Shown here in pieces: positions 47,368-56,030 of a DNA stretch of 64,000 nucleotides. This stretch comes from Lacunisphaera limnophila (GTDB lineage: Bacteria > Verrucomicrobiota > Verrucomicrobiia > Opitutales > Opitutaceae). The notes beneath the pieces are model-generated. The model did not search any database. It was not told the DNA's origin and saw nothing but the letters and a program-made list of their open reading frames with translations. The position numbers and the translations under genes were made by a program. Each line of letters opens with the position of its first letter. Position 1 is the first letter of the stretch. The stretch spans positions 2,929,501 to 2,993,500 of the forward strand of contig NZ_CP016094.1 in NCBI RefSeq assembly GCF_001746835.1, in the 5' to 3' direction.

Positions 47368-48957
47368 ATGAAACCAGACGGCGGCTCCCTCATCGGCTTC
47401 GGTTCCAGTGGCGCCATGGGCGCTTCCTTCAAGGCTTTCGACCCGGCGAAAGGCACGCCGATCGAGCCCTCCTTCCTGTCGGCGAGCGCCGCCGACGTGG
47501 CCCGCGCTGCTGAACTGGCGGCGGCCGCCGCCCCCGCGTTGGCGCGCCTGTCGGGCGCGGCCCGGGGCAAATTCCTGCGCGCCATCGCGGCCAACCTGGA
47601 GACCAAGGTCGATGACCTCGTGGCGCGCGCCATGCAGGAGACGGCGTTGGCCGAGACCCGGTTGCGGGGTGAGGTCGCCCGCACCGCCGGCCAGTTGCGG
47701 CTCTACGCCGAAAGTGCCGAACGCGGCGACTGGCTCGATGCCCGCATCGAGACCGCGCTGCCCGAGCGCAAGCCGCTGCCCAAGCCCGATCACCGGTCGA
47801 TGATGCGTCCGCTCGGCCCGGTCGTGGTGTTCGGCTCCAGTAATTTTCCCTTCGCCTATTCGGTGGCGGGCGGGGACACCGCCTCCGCCTTGGCCACGGG
47901 GTGCCCGGTCATCGTCAAGGCGCACCCAGCGCACCCCGGCACCAGCGAACTGACCGGCCGCCTGATCCTGCACGCCGTGCGGGACTGCGGGTTGCCCGAG
48001 GGCACGTTTTCCCTGCTGTTCGACGCGGGCTTCGAGGTCGGCCAGGCGCTCGTGCAGCACCCGCTCATCAAGGCGGCCGGTTTCACCGGTTCGGTGAAGG
48101 GCGGCCGCGCCCTCACGGATCTCGGCGCGGCGCGGCCCGAGCCGATTCCGGTCTATGCCGAGATGGGGAGCGTGAACCCGGTTTTCATCCTGCCCGGCGC
48201 CATCGGCGAACGCGCGGCGGGGATGGTCGAGGGCCTTTACGCCTCGGCGATGTTGGGCGTCGGCCAGTTTTGCACCAATCCGGGATTGATCGTCCTGCAG
48301 CGCACGCCGGCGGCGGAGCAATTTGTGAAGGATCTGGCGGCGCGCCTCGCCGCGACCCTGGAGGGCGTGATGCTCACGCCGGGCATCAGGAAGAGCTTTG
48401 TGGCCCACACGACCGCCCGCGCGCAGCAGCCCGGGGTCAAGGTTCTCGCCCAGGGCAATGCGACCTCGCTGTGCAGCGCGGCCCCCGTGTGGTTCGAGAC
48501 CGAGGCGATGGTCCATATGGGCAATCCCTCGCTCGCGGCCGAGATTTTCGGGCCGAGTTCGCTGGTGGTCTGGTGTAAGGATCGCGCCGAGATGCTGGCG
48601 GTGGCGACGCACCTCGAGGGTTCGCTGACGGCCACCGTGCACGTGGGAACCGAGGAGGCGAAGGACCAGAATGACTTGATCGAAATTCTCGCCACCAAGG
48701 CCGGCCGGATTGTGTTTAACGCCTATCCCACCGGGGTGGAAGTCAGCCATGCCATGGTGCACGGCGGGCCTTACCCGGCGACCAGTGACGGCGGGCGCAC
48801 CACGTCGGTTGGCACGCGTGCGCTGGGCCGCTGGGCGCGGCCGGTCTGCTACCAGGGCTTCGCCGACGGCTTGCTGCCGGCCGAACTGCAGAACGCCAAC
48901 CCCTTGGGGGTCTGGCGGCTCGTGAACGGCGAACTGACGAAGGCGCCGGTGGGCTGA
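47368..48957 (+). CDS. Aldehyde dehydrogenase, ketoglutaric semialdehyde (2,5-dioxovalerate) type
   Basis: 529 residues of the NADP-preferring 2,5-dioxovalerate dehydrogenase branch. PLGPVVVFGSSNFPFAYSVAGGDTASALATGCPVIVKAHP is characteristic of that branch, the general-base Glu lies in YAEMGSVNP, and the nucleophile Cys in GVGQFCTNPG. It makes 2-oxoglutarate from the semialdehyde, the last step of hydroxyproline and of pentose/uronate breakdown. Its place behind the epimerase and oxidase favours hydroxyproline. Confidence 0.9.
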   Translation: MKPDGGSLIGFGSSGAMGASFKAFDPAKGTPIEPSFLSASAADVARAAELAAAAAPALARLSGAARGKFLRAIAANLETKVDDLVARAMQETALAETRLRGEVARTAGQLRLYAESAERGDWLDARIETALPERKPLPKPDHRSMMRPLGPVVVFGSSNFPFAYSVAGGDTASALATGCPVIVKAHPAHPGTSELTGRLILHAVRDCGLPEGTFSLLFDAGFEVGQALVQHPLIKAAGFTGSVKGGRALTDLGAARPEPIPVYAEMGSVNPVFILPGAIGERAAGMVEGLYASAMLGVGQFCTNPGLIVLQRTPAAEQFVKDLAARLAATLEGVMLTPGIRKSFVAHTTARAQQPGVKVLAQGNATSLCSAAPVWFETEAMVHMGNPSLAAEIFGPSSLVVWCKDRAEMLAVATHLEGSLTATVHVGTEEAKDQNDLIEILATKAGRIVFNAYPTGVEVSHAMVHGGPYPATSDGGRTTSVGTRALGRWARPVCYQGFADGLLPAELQNANPLGVWRLVNGELTKAPVG

Positions 48958-49024
48958 GGGTTCCACCCGGACTGCACGGCAACCTCGCCGTGACATTCCG
49001 CGCGCGGCCGTTAGACTGGTCGCC

Positions 49025-50959
49025 ATGTTACCTACCCCTTCCTTCATCACCGCCAACCTTGTCGCACGCCCGCTGGGCTATCGGATGGACCAGGGGTGGG
49101 GCCAGGGTGACAAGGCGTCGAACGACTGGTTCGCGCCGCTCGACACCTTTGAGGCGCGGTTTGACGCCATGCTCGGCGAGATCAAGGCGCTGGGCTTCAC
49201 GTCCATCGACCTGTGGTGCGCGCACCTGCACTGGCGCTGGGCGACGCTCCAGCATGTGGAGACGGCCAAGGCCCTGCTCGGCAAACACGGGTTGGCGGTG
49301 CGCAGTTACCCGGCGTGGGTGATGGGCGGCGCGGCGGATCTGGAGGGCGCGTGCCGGCTGTGCGTGGCGCTGGATATTCCGTATTTCGTGGGCCACTGCG
49401 AGCTGTTCCATGCCGACCGCGCCGCCGCCGTGGCGATCCTGCGGGAGCACGGCGTGGGCTACGCCATCGAGAACCACCCGGAAAAAACCTCGGCCGAGCT
49501 GCTCGCGCGGCTCGGTGCCGGGGACGAAGACGTCGTCGGCATCGCGCTCGACACCGGCTGGTGTGGCACGGCGGGCTGGGATGCGCTGGCGGCGCTCAAG
49601 GATCTCGGCTCCCGGATGTTTGCCATCCACCTCAAGGATGTGAAACCGCGGCGCGCGGAGAAGACCGGGCTGGAATTTGCAGACATGGGCCATGAGACGT
49701 GCCGGTTGGGCGATGGCATCGTGCCGATACGGGCCATCGTGGAGCACCTGCGCGCGACCGGCTTCCGGGGCTCCATCGGCATCGAGCACGAGCCGGAGAC
49801 CTTCGACCCGCGCGAGGACGCGCGGGAAAGCCGGGAACGCGTCGAGCAGTGGTGGGATGCGGTCACACCGAGGAACCTGGCCGAGCCGCTGCGCATCGTC
49901 GTGGTGGGCTGCGGCAACATCGCCGGCCAATACGGCGAGGCTCTGGGGCGTTGTCCGGAAATCAAGATCCTCGGCGCGCAGGACCTGGATCCGGCGCGCG
50001 CGCGGGACTGGGTCGCCAAGCACGGCGGCAAGGCTTACGCCACCCTCGACGAGGTGCTGGCGGACGCGGCGGTCGAGGCCGTCGTGAATCTCACCATCCA
50101 GCAGGCGCACGTCGAGGTCGTCACGAAGTGCCTGGAGGCGGGCAAACACGTTCACTCCGAGAAACCCCTCGCGCCGTCGTACGCCGAGGCGAAGAAACTT
50201 GTCGCCCTGGCCGAGGCCAAGGGCCTGCGCCTGAGCTGTGCGCCGGTCACCTGGCTCGGTGAGGCGCAGCAGTCGGCGTGGAAGCTGATCCGCGACGGCC
50301 GCATCGGCACGCCGCGCGTGGCCTACGCGACCGTGGACTGGGGGCGGATCGAAAGCTGGCATCCGAATCCGGCGCCGTTCTACGCGGCGGGACCGGTGTT
50401 TGATGTCGCGGTCTATCCTTTGTCCCTGCTCACCGCCTGGTTCGGCCCGGTGGCCAAGGTGACGGCGGGCGGGGGCGTGTTGCTGCCGGACCGTCGGACC
50501 AAGGACGGGAAACCGTTCACGATCACGACGGAGGACTGGGCGGCGGCGGTGCTGGAGTTCGCCGGCGGCCTGCAGGTGCGGTTGACGGCGAATTTCTACG
50601 TGATGAACGCGACGCAATGGCAGGCCACGCTCGATTTCCATGGCGATGCCGGTTCGATCAACACGGAGTGGTTTGCCGCCACGGCGCCGGTGCGGGTGTG
50701 CGCCAACGGAGGCAGTTACCGGCGCGTGCCGCCCGTGCGGGAATCCGCTGGCACCGGCCGGTGGTATGTCGACTGGGCGGCCGGCGTGGTCGGATTGTGG
50801 CGCGGCCTGCGCACCGGCGCAGCGCACCCGACCGGGGGCGCGCACGCGGCCCATGTCGTTGAAGTCATGGAGTCGGTTCACTCCGCGCTGCGCACGGGCC
50901 AGGCGGTTCGACTTACGAGCACGTTCCCTGCGCCCCCGCCGCAGGACTGGGCGCGGTGA
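49025..50959 (+). CDS. Fusion: sugar isomerase/epimerase barrel + Gfo/Idh/MocA dehydrogenase
   Basis: 644 residues. Residues about 1-280 form an AP-endonuclease-2-like TIM barrel (GFTSIDLWCAHLHWRW, GVGYAIENHPEKTS, GIALDTGWCGTAGWD, FAIHLKDVK, IGIEHEPET). After a short linker at about 285, residues 289-644 are a Gfo/Idh/MocA oxidoreductase with the dinucleotide motif VVVGCGNIAGQYG and the catalytic-lysine motif HVHSEKPLAPS. The two activities normally sit on separate, often adjacent genes for inositol or rare-sugar breakdown; here one frame runs through both without interruption. Substrate unknown. It starts 67 bases after the aldehyde dehydrogenase. Confidence 0.88.
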   Translation: MLPTPSFITANLVARPLGYRMDQGWGQGDKASNDWFAPLDTFEARFDAMLGEIKALGFTSIDLWCAHLHWRWATLQHVETAKALLGKHGLAVRSYPAWVMGGAADLEGACRLCVALDIPYFVGHCELFHADRAAAVAILREHGVGYAIENHPEKTSAELLARLGAGDEDVVGIALDTGWCGTAGWDALAALKDLGSRMFAIHLKDVKPRRAEKTGLEFADMGHETCRLGDGIVPIRAIVEHLRATGFRGSIGIEHEPETFDPREDARESRERVEQWWDAVTPRNLAEPLRIVVVGCGNIAGQYGEALGRCPEIKILGAQDLDPARARDWVAKHGGKAYATLDEVLADAAVEAVVNLTIQQAHVEVVTKCLEAGKHVHSEKPLAPSYAEAKKLVALAEAKGLRLSCAPVTWLGEAQQSAWKLIRDGRIGTPRVAYATVDWGRIESWHPNPAPFYAAGPVFDVAVYPLSLLTAWFGPVAKVTAGGGVLLPDRRTKDGKPFTITTEDWAAAVLEFAGGLQVRLTANFYVMNATQWQATLDFHGDAGSINTEWFAATAPVRVCANGGSYRRVPPVRESAGTGRWYVDWAAGVVGLWRGLRTGAAHPTGGAHAAHVVEVMESVHSALRTGQAVRLTSTFPAPPPQDWAR

Positions 50960-51053
50960 GGCTGGGTCCGGCGTTCCGCGCGAATTTTACCCACGGACGC
51001 CTGCAGTGATTATCATGGGTTGCTCCGCTGGGCTCGCGGACTAGCCTGTCGTC

Positions 51054-51755
51054 ATGTCCGCATCCGTTTCCAAGAAAATCGTCATCACCGGGGTGACCCG
51101 CGGCCTCGGTCGGGCCTTGGCGGAGTGGTTCATCGCCCACGGGCACACCGTCATCGGGTGCGCGCGCAGCGCGGAGATTTTAAACCTGCGGTTCACGCAT
51201 CCGGCGCCGCATGATTTTGCCGCGGTGGATGTCACCGAGGAGAACAAGGTCGCGCTCTGGTCCGAGAAGGTGCTGGCGGTGCATGGCGCGCCGGACCTGC
51301 TGATCAACAACGCCGCGGTGGTGAACACCCCGGCGCCCCTCTGGCAGGTGCCGGCGGGCGAATTCAACCGCCTCGTCGACGTGAACCTCAAGGGCGTGGC
51401 CTGTGTGATCCGTCACTTCGTGCCGGCGATGGTGGCGCGGGGCTCGGGCGTGATCGTGAACCTGAGTTCCGGCTGGGGCCGGAGCACCTCGCCCGAGGTC
51501 GCGCCGTACTGCGCCTCCAAGTATGCGATCGAGGGCCTCACGCTGGCCCTCGCGCAGGAACTGCCGGCGGGCCTGGCCGCGGTGCCGCTGAATCCCGGGG
51601 TCATCGACACCGACATGCTGCGCCAGTGCTGGGCTGACGGGGCGGCCGCCTATCCCAAGGCGGATGCCTGGGCCACACGGGCCGCGCCGTACATCCTGCA
51701 GTTCGGAAGGAAGGACAACGGACGCTCATTAAGCGTGGCGGAATTCGAGGGGTGA
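51054..51755 (+). CDS. Short-chain dehydrogenase/reductase
   Basis: 233-residue classical SDR. Cofactor motif TGVTRGLG, structural NNAAV (usual NNAG), catalytic Ser138/139 in NLSSGWG, Tyr152 and Lys156 in YCASK. The middle LINNAAVVNTPAPLW and the loop PGVIDTDM are standard. NAD(P) preference is not obvious. It is on the same strand as the fusion gene, 94 bases downstream, and may act on the same sugar route. Confidence 0.88.
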   Translation: MSASVSKKIVITGVTRGLGRALAEWFIAHGHTVIGCARSAEILNLRFTHPAPHDFAAVDVTEENKVALWSEKVLAVHGAPDLLINNAAVVNTPAPLWQVPAGEFNRLVDVNLKGVACVIRHFVPAMVARGSGVIVNLSSGWGRSTSPEVAPYCASKYAIEGLTLALAQELPAGLAAVPLNPGVIDTDMLRQCWADGAAAYPKADAWATRAAPYILQFGRKDNGRSLSVAEFEG

Positions 51756-51785
51756 GCGGCTGGCGCGGTTTTGGCGCGCGCGAAC

Positions 51786-51813
51786 AACCCGTCCGGAGGC
51801 CGGGTTCCACCTT
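51786..51813. repeat. REP-like palindrome, AACCCGTCC/GGCCGGGTT family
   Basis: Identical to the 42398-42424 copy over its core and the following CCACCT, between the convergent SDR and DUF3016 genes. Confidence 0.72.
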
Positions 51814-51834
51814 GGGCCGAGGGCGGGCCCGGGC

Positions 51835-51863
51835 AAAAAAATGCCCGGCACGAGGGCCGGGCA
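51835..51863 (-). terminator. Rho-independent terminator after the DUF3016 gene
   Basis: On the minus strand, stem TGCCCGGC / GCCGGGCA with a six-base loop, followed by seven T (plus-strand A run 51835-51841). Confidence 0.88.
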
Positions 51864-51887
51864 GGGAGGGTTGAGACGGGAGGCAGC

Positions 51888-52394
51888 TCAGGATTTGAAT
51901 TCCTTGCGGATCCAATCGTCGAGCAGGGCTTTGTCGTAGTAGAGCGGTTCGCCCCGGCCGATGGGGTTGATGTTGCTCATGAAGTTCATGTCGCTGAGAC
52001 GGCGCTCGCCCTCGCTGATGACCTTGCCCGTCTCATCGAGCAGGCGGAAGGAGAGCTTCATGCGCGGGAGGTAGATTTCCTTGATGATGCGGACATCCTG
52101 GCTCTTGGCTGGGGTGGGCAGGTAGTCGCCGGCGAGGTCGATGTCGGTGAAGGTCACCTCGAGCTTCTGCCCGGGGGCGAGCTGCTTCGCGGCGAGCTTT
52201 TCGACATGGCGGCGCAGTTCCTTGAGGTAATACTCATCAGTGCCGCTGCCGAGCGACGTCCGCACATCGGTGAACTTGTCGGACTCATGGAAGTTCACGG
52301 TGACGTTGGCCGATTTTTCCTCGGCGGAGGCCATGACCGCACCCACAGTCAGGGCCACGGTGAACAGGAGGGAGGTTTTGGTTAGGGTTTTCAT
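51888..52394 (-). CDS. Exported DUF3016-type protein
   Basis: 168 residues with a clear signal peptide (MKTLTKTSLLFTVALTVGAVMASA). The mature part has a strand-helix pattern (VTVNFHESDKFTDV, LKELRRHVEKLAAKQL, LEVTFTDIDLAGDY, KLSFRLLDETGKVI) and the dyad LSDMNFM, which matches my memory of the DUF3016 family; the biological role of that family is unknown. A GGGGGGA lies just before ATG 52394, which fixes the start over one 13 codons upstream. Periplasmic. Confidence 0.7.
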   Translation of the reverse strand: MKTLTKTSLLFTVALTVGAVMASAEEKSANVTVNFHESDKFTDVRTSLGSGTDEYYLKELRRHVEKLAAKQLAPGQKLEVTFTDIDLAGDYLPTPAKSQDVRIIKEIYLPRMKLSFRLLDETGKVISEGERRLSDMNFMSNINPIGRGEPLYYDKALLDDWIRKEFKS

Positions 52395-52457
52395 GGTCCC
52401 CCCACTGACAGGATTCAGGGAAAAAAGTGCCATCCGGGACGCGAGTTTTTTCTCAGG

Positions 52458-52958
52458 TCAGGCCCGTACTTTTGAGTCGAGCCAGAGCGTCACGGGGCCG
52501 TCATTGACCGAGGCTACCTGCATCAACGCGCCGAATTCGCCGGTCTGCACGCCGTGGCCGTCCGGGCGGCCGAGGGCCGCCGCCAGCTGGAGGATCAGGC
52601 CCTCGTACAATGGACGCGCCAGCTCGGGCCGGGCCGCGGCGTGGAATGACGGGCGGGTGCCCTTGGCCAAGCTGGCGTGCAGGGTGAACTGGCTGACCAG
52701 GAGGATGAGGGGCCGGAGGGCGGAGGACGATGCGGGGGTCTCCGCGGCGGCCAGGTCGAGGAGGGAGAGGTTCATCTTGCCGTCGGCATCGTCAAAGATC
52801 CGCAGCTTCACCAGCTTCTCGGCGAGCCATTGGCCATCGGCCGCGGTGTCGGCGGCCTCGATGCCGACCAGGACCAGCAGGCCGCGCTCAATCTGCCCGG
52901 TGACCCGCTCGCTGACGGTCACGCGGGCGGAGCTGACGCGCTGGATCACCACTCGCAT
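52458..52958 (-). CDS. dtd: D-aminoacyl-tRNA deacylase
   Basis: Removes D-amino acids (and glycine) mischarged onto tRNA. 166 residues. Start [15 protein letters not shown], the specificity motif SQFTL and the NDGPVT variant of the cross-subunit Gly-Pro motif are all visible, both required for the active site. An insert of about 15 residues ([14 protein letters not shown]) lengthens it slightly over the 145-residue norm. Same-strand neighbours fabV and DUF3016 are unrelated in function. Confidence 0.95.
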   Translation of the reverse strand: MRVVIQRVSSARVTVSERVTGQIERGLLVLVGIEAADTAADGQWLAEKLVKLRIFDDADGKMNLSLLDLAAAETPASSSALRPLILLVSQFTLHASLAKGTRPSFHAAARPELARPLYEGLILQLAAALGRPDGHGVQTGEFGALMQVASVNDGPVTLWLDSKVRA

Positions 52959-53052
52959 GGCTCGGGGAAGGAACGATGATCAAGTAAGAGGAAGGGGCCC
53001 GATAGTCGGTCTGCCGATTACTTGACCCGTGTTCCTTGTTACCTGCCGACGC

Positions 53053-54240
53053 TCAGATCATCGGCAGGTGCGGCTCGATGTCGGCGTCGTAGTCGATGCC
53101 GGGGAGGCCGAAGCCGAACATCTTGAGGAACTCCGTGCGGTAGCCGGTGATGTCGGTCAGCTCGACGAGGTTTTCCGTGGTGACGTGGGGCCAGATGGCC
53201 GAGATGGCGTCCTGGATCGCGGGGCGCATCTCCCAGTCGTCGACGCGCACGCGGCCCTCGCTGTCGAAGGTGGGCTGCTGGCCGTTGAAGAGCTGGGTGG
53301 CGAAGAGGCGCTGGATCTGCTCGATACAGCCCTCGTGGGTGCCGGCGGCCTTCATGACCTTGTAGAGAATCGAAATGTACAGCGGCACGACCGGGATGGC
53401 CGAGCTGGCTTGGGTGACAAGCGCCTTGTTCACGGAGATGAAGGCGCGGCCGCCGACGGTGGCCTGAAGCTTGGCGTGGATCGCCTTGGCGGCGCGCTCG
53501 AGGTCGATCTTGGCGCGGCCGATGGTGCCGTCCTTGTAAATCGGCCAGGTGTGGATGGGCCCGATGTACGAATAGGAGATCGCGGTGGCGCCGGGGGCGA
53601 GGAGCTTGGCCTCGCTCAGGGCGTCCATCCACATTTCCCAATCCTCGCCACCCATGACGGCCAGGGTGTCGGCGATGCCGGCCTCATCCGCGGGCTGGAT
53701 GGTGACCTCGCTGACGATGCCCTTGTCGGTGTCGACGGTCTTGTTGGTGTAGGCGGTGCCGATCGGCTGGAGGGTGGACTTGTGCACGGCGCCGGTGCGC
53801 GGGTGCTGGCGGCGGGGGGAGGCGAGGGAGTAGACGACGAGGTCAACCTGGCCGAGGTCACGCGCGATGATCGCGAGGGCCTGTTTCTTGATATCGTCGG
53901 AGAACGCGTCGCCGTTGATATTCTGGGCGTAAAGACCCGCCGCGCGGGCGGCTTGGGTGAAGGCGATGCTGTTGTACCAGCCCGGGGTGGCGGGGCGGCC
54001 TTCCTCGGAAGGACGCTCGTAGAAGATGCCCAGGGTGGCTGCGCCGGAGCCGAAGGCGGCGGTGATGCGGGACGACAGGCCGAAGCCGGTGGAGGCGCCG
54101 ATGACGAGGACCTTGCGGGGGCCATCCTTGATCGGGCCCTTGGCCTTGACGTAGTCGATCTGCTGCTGGATGTGGGCCGCGCAACCGGCGGGGTGGGCGG
54201 TGACGCAGACGAAGCCGCGGACCTTCGGTTTGATGATCAT
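53053..54240 (-). CDS. fabV: Trans-2-enoyl-ACP/CoA reductase FabV
   Basis: NADH-dependent last step of fatty acid elongation; FabV enzymes resist triclosan. 395 residues. It opens MIIKPKVRGFVCVTAHPAGC, the dinucleotide loop is VIGASTGFGLSSRI, and the catalytic pair Tyr235 and Lys244 has the family Y-x8-K spacing (YSYIGPIHTWPIYKDG). Distant from the fabH cluster. The window shows no FabI. Confidence 0.95.
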   Translation of the reverse strand: MIIKPKVRGFVCVTAHPAGCAAHIQQQIDYVKAKGPIKDGPRKVLVIGASTGFGLSSRITAAFGSGAATLGIFYERPSEEGRPATPGWYNSIAFTQAARAAGLYAQNINGDAFSDDIKKQALAIIARDLGQVDLVVYSLASPRRQHPRTGAVHKSTLQPIGTAYTNKTVDTDKGIVSEVTIQPADEAGIADTLAVMGGEDWEMWMDALSEAKLLAPGATAISYSYIGPIHTWPIYKDGTIGRAKIDLERAAKAIHAKLQATVGGRAFISVNKALVTQASSAIPVVPLYISILYKVMKAAGTHEGCIEQIQRLFATQLFNGQQPTFDSEGRVRVDDWEMRPAIQDAISAIWPHVTTENLVELTDITGYRTEFLKMFGFGLPGIDYDADIEPHLPMI

Positions 54241-54335
54241 TGGCCGCGAATTCTTACGGCCGCCGGGGGTCTGACAAGTGCCAAGTTACCGTGGGGAAAC
54301 GGGTCCCGCCAGGGGGCCAAGGCCCCCGGTCGGGT

Positions 54336-55184
54336 TCAGATGCTGGGCAGCTTGCCCAGCAGGACAATCGGGCCCTCGGCCTTGGGGACGCCGCCCTTCT
54401 TCTCCAAGCTGATGGCGAAAGCGGTGGCCTTGGTCACGGGCTGATCAGGCCGGAAGGCGAGGACGACCCGTCCGTCGGCCGCGACGTGGAAGACGCCGCC
54501 ATTGACCGGATTCTGGTAGGCCGGGTCGACGACCCAGATCTGATAATCCTGCGAATCGGCGATGACCGGAAGCTTTTCGAAGGTGAGGAGGCCGGCCTGC
54601 TGCTCGGGATCCCAGACCGCGATGGCCTGGGCCTCGGCGGTGTTGCCGGCGAGCGAGGCGAGGGCGGAGACCTTGAGGCGGGCGAGATCCTCGGAGCGGC
54701 GCAGGCGTGAGCCGAGGTCGTTGATCATGGTCTCGGCCAGGAGGGAGCGCTCGGCCAGCTGGTTCTGCGCGGTCTCGTAGGCGACCTGGGCTAGGCGCTG
54801 TTGCGTGAGCAACGCGTCGTTGGCGGAGCGCAGGGCCAGGTTTTGCGAAACAAGCCAGGCGGTGGAGATCGTGAGCAGGGCGGCGGCGGCCCAAGGTATG
54901 AGGCGCAGCAGCGGGAAGGGCGTGACCGGGGCCAGGGGCGTCGGCGGGCTGGCGGTGCGGCCGGGACCCGTGCAGGCGGCGAGGATGCGGGCCTTGAGCT
55001 CGGGCGGCGGAGTCCGCGCCGGGGCGGCGAGCGCGAGATAGGTGGCGGAGTTCTCCAGGGAGCGCGCGAGCGCCTCGACCTGGGGATCCGCGGAACGCTC
55101 GGCCCGGAACGCCAGGCGCTCCGGCTCCTCGAGCAGGCCGAGGGCGCGCAGGGCGGCGAGTTCTTCGTGGCGTTCGGTGATCAT
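54336..55184 (-). CDS. Anti-sigma factor, RskA family
   Basis: Membrane anti-sigma factor of 282 residues. An N-terminal sigma-binding helical part (about 1-75) is followed by one membrane helix (LIPWAAAALLTISTAWLVSQ) and a periplasmic domain with a coiled segment and the RskA C-terminal pattern (ALASLAGNTAEAQAIAVWDPEQQAG, QIWVVDPA, VVLAFRPDQPVTKATAFAISLEKKGG). It lacks the HxxxCxxC zinc motif. Its ATG overlaps the sigma stop by four bases. A GC-rich hairpin (54312-54327) lies just after the stop, without a T-run. Confidence 0.87.
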   Translation of the reverse strand: MITERHEELAALRALGLLEEPERLAFRAERSADPQVEALARSLENSATYLALAAPARTPPPELKARILAACTGPGRTASPPTPLAPVTPFPLLRLIPWAAAALLTISTAWLVSQNLALRSANDALLTQQRLAQVAYETAQNQLAERSLLAETMINDLGSRLRRSEDLARLKVSALASLAGNTAEAQAIAVWDPEQQAGLLTFEKLPVIADSQDYQIWVVDPAYQNPVNGGVFHVAADGRVVLAFRPDQPVTKATAFAISLEKKGGVPKAEGPIVLLGKLPSI

Positions 55185-55777
55185 AACCGGGCGGGAAGGC
55201 GGTCCTTCAGCTTGAGCAGGCCGCGGCGGATGCGGGCCTTGATGGTGCCGAGGGGTTCGTTGAGGCGGGCGGCGATTTCCTGCTGGGTAAGGCCGCCGAA
55301 GAAGGCCAGCTCGATGGCCTGCTTCTGGTCCGGGGCGATCTCGGCCAGGGCGGCGCGCACGGCGGTGGCTTTTTCCTGCAGCCAGAGCGTTCCGGCCGAA
55401 TCGGCGTCGCCGCCCGGGGCGGTGGGCTGGAGGTCGGGCGCGGCTTGGGCGAGCAGTTCGCTGCGCCGCTGGCGCATGCGAATGCGGTCGATCGCCCGGT
55501 TGCGGACCAGGGTGGCGGCCCAGGAGAAAACACTCCCGCGGCCCGCATCGTAGCTGCCGGCGGTGCGCCAGAGCTGGAGGAAAATGTCCTGCGTCAGGTC
55601 CTGCGCCTCCCCCGCGTCACCCAGCATGCGGTAGGCGAGGGAATAGAGGGGACCGGACAACTGGTCGTAAAGGGAACCCATCGCGGCCTTGTCACCCTGG
55701 GCCATGGCGGCGACCAGGCGGGCCTGTTCGCGGCTGCGGTCCTCTCCGGCGGGGTCGTTGGGCTGGTTCTGGCTCAT
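55181..55777 (-). CDS. ECF RNA polymerase sigma factor, SigK-like
   Basis: 198 residues. Region 2 has DAGEAQDLTQDIFLQLWRTA and SVFSWAATLVRNRAIDRIR; region 4 has LAFFGGLTQQEIAARLNEPLGTIKARIRRGLLKL, the SigK-type helix-turn-helix. It is cotranslated with an RskA-like anti-sigma, so it is probably released by proteolysis of that protein on an envelope signal. ATG 55777 is preferred to a start 26 codons upstream. Target promoters are unknown; the exosortase locus lies directly upstream. Confidence 0.9.
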   Translation of the reverse strand: MSQNQPNDPAGEDRSREQARLVAAMAQGDKAAMGSLYDQLSGPLYSLAYRMLGDAGEAQDLTQDIFLQLWRTAGSYDAGRGSVFSWAATLVRNRAIDRIRMRQRRSELLAQAAPDLQPTAPGGDADSAGTLWLQEKATAVRAALAEIAPDQKQAIELAFFGGLTQQEIAARLNEPLGTIKARIRRGLLKLKDRLPARL

Positions 55778-55934
55778 GCGACGCGGGCGCGGGGTTTCCG
55801 CCCGGTTTTTTTCAAACCCGAGGAAGCCAAGCGGAGGGACACTGCAGAGGAGCATTGCATGGTTTACGCGTGGGGCGGACGGATGGATGCCAAGCTCATG
55901 AAATCACCGGACTTGGCAATCCCAATGGCGGCGC

Positions 55935-56027
55935 TCAGAGCACGGCGAGACCGATCAGCCCGAGCACCACGAGGAGGGTGAGCACGGCGAGCATGAAGCG
56001 TTCCTGCTTGGTGACGGCAAAGGGCAT
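55935..56027 (-). CDS. 30-residue membrane peptide downstream of exosortase
   Basis: A complete short frame read directly from the minus strand: ATG 56027, TGA 55935-55937. The sequence begins MPFAVTKQERF and continues as one hydrophobic helix (LAVLTLLVVLGLIGLAVL) to the end. It starts three bases after the exosortase stop, so ribosomes could reinitiate. It could be a small accessory or a tail-anchored peptide; equally, it could be chance. No homolog recognised. Confidence 0.45.
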   Translation of the reverse strand: MPFAVTKQERFMLAVLTLLVVLGLIGLAVL

Positions 56028-56030
56028 GGC

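Noticed and set aside
46417-49056. 879-codon minus-strand frame across the hydroxyproline genes
   Set aside because: Arg/Gly/His-rich antisense text; three well-supported genes lie opposite.
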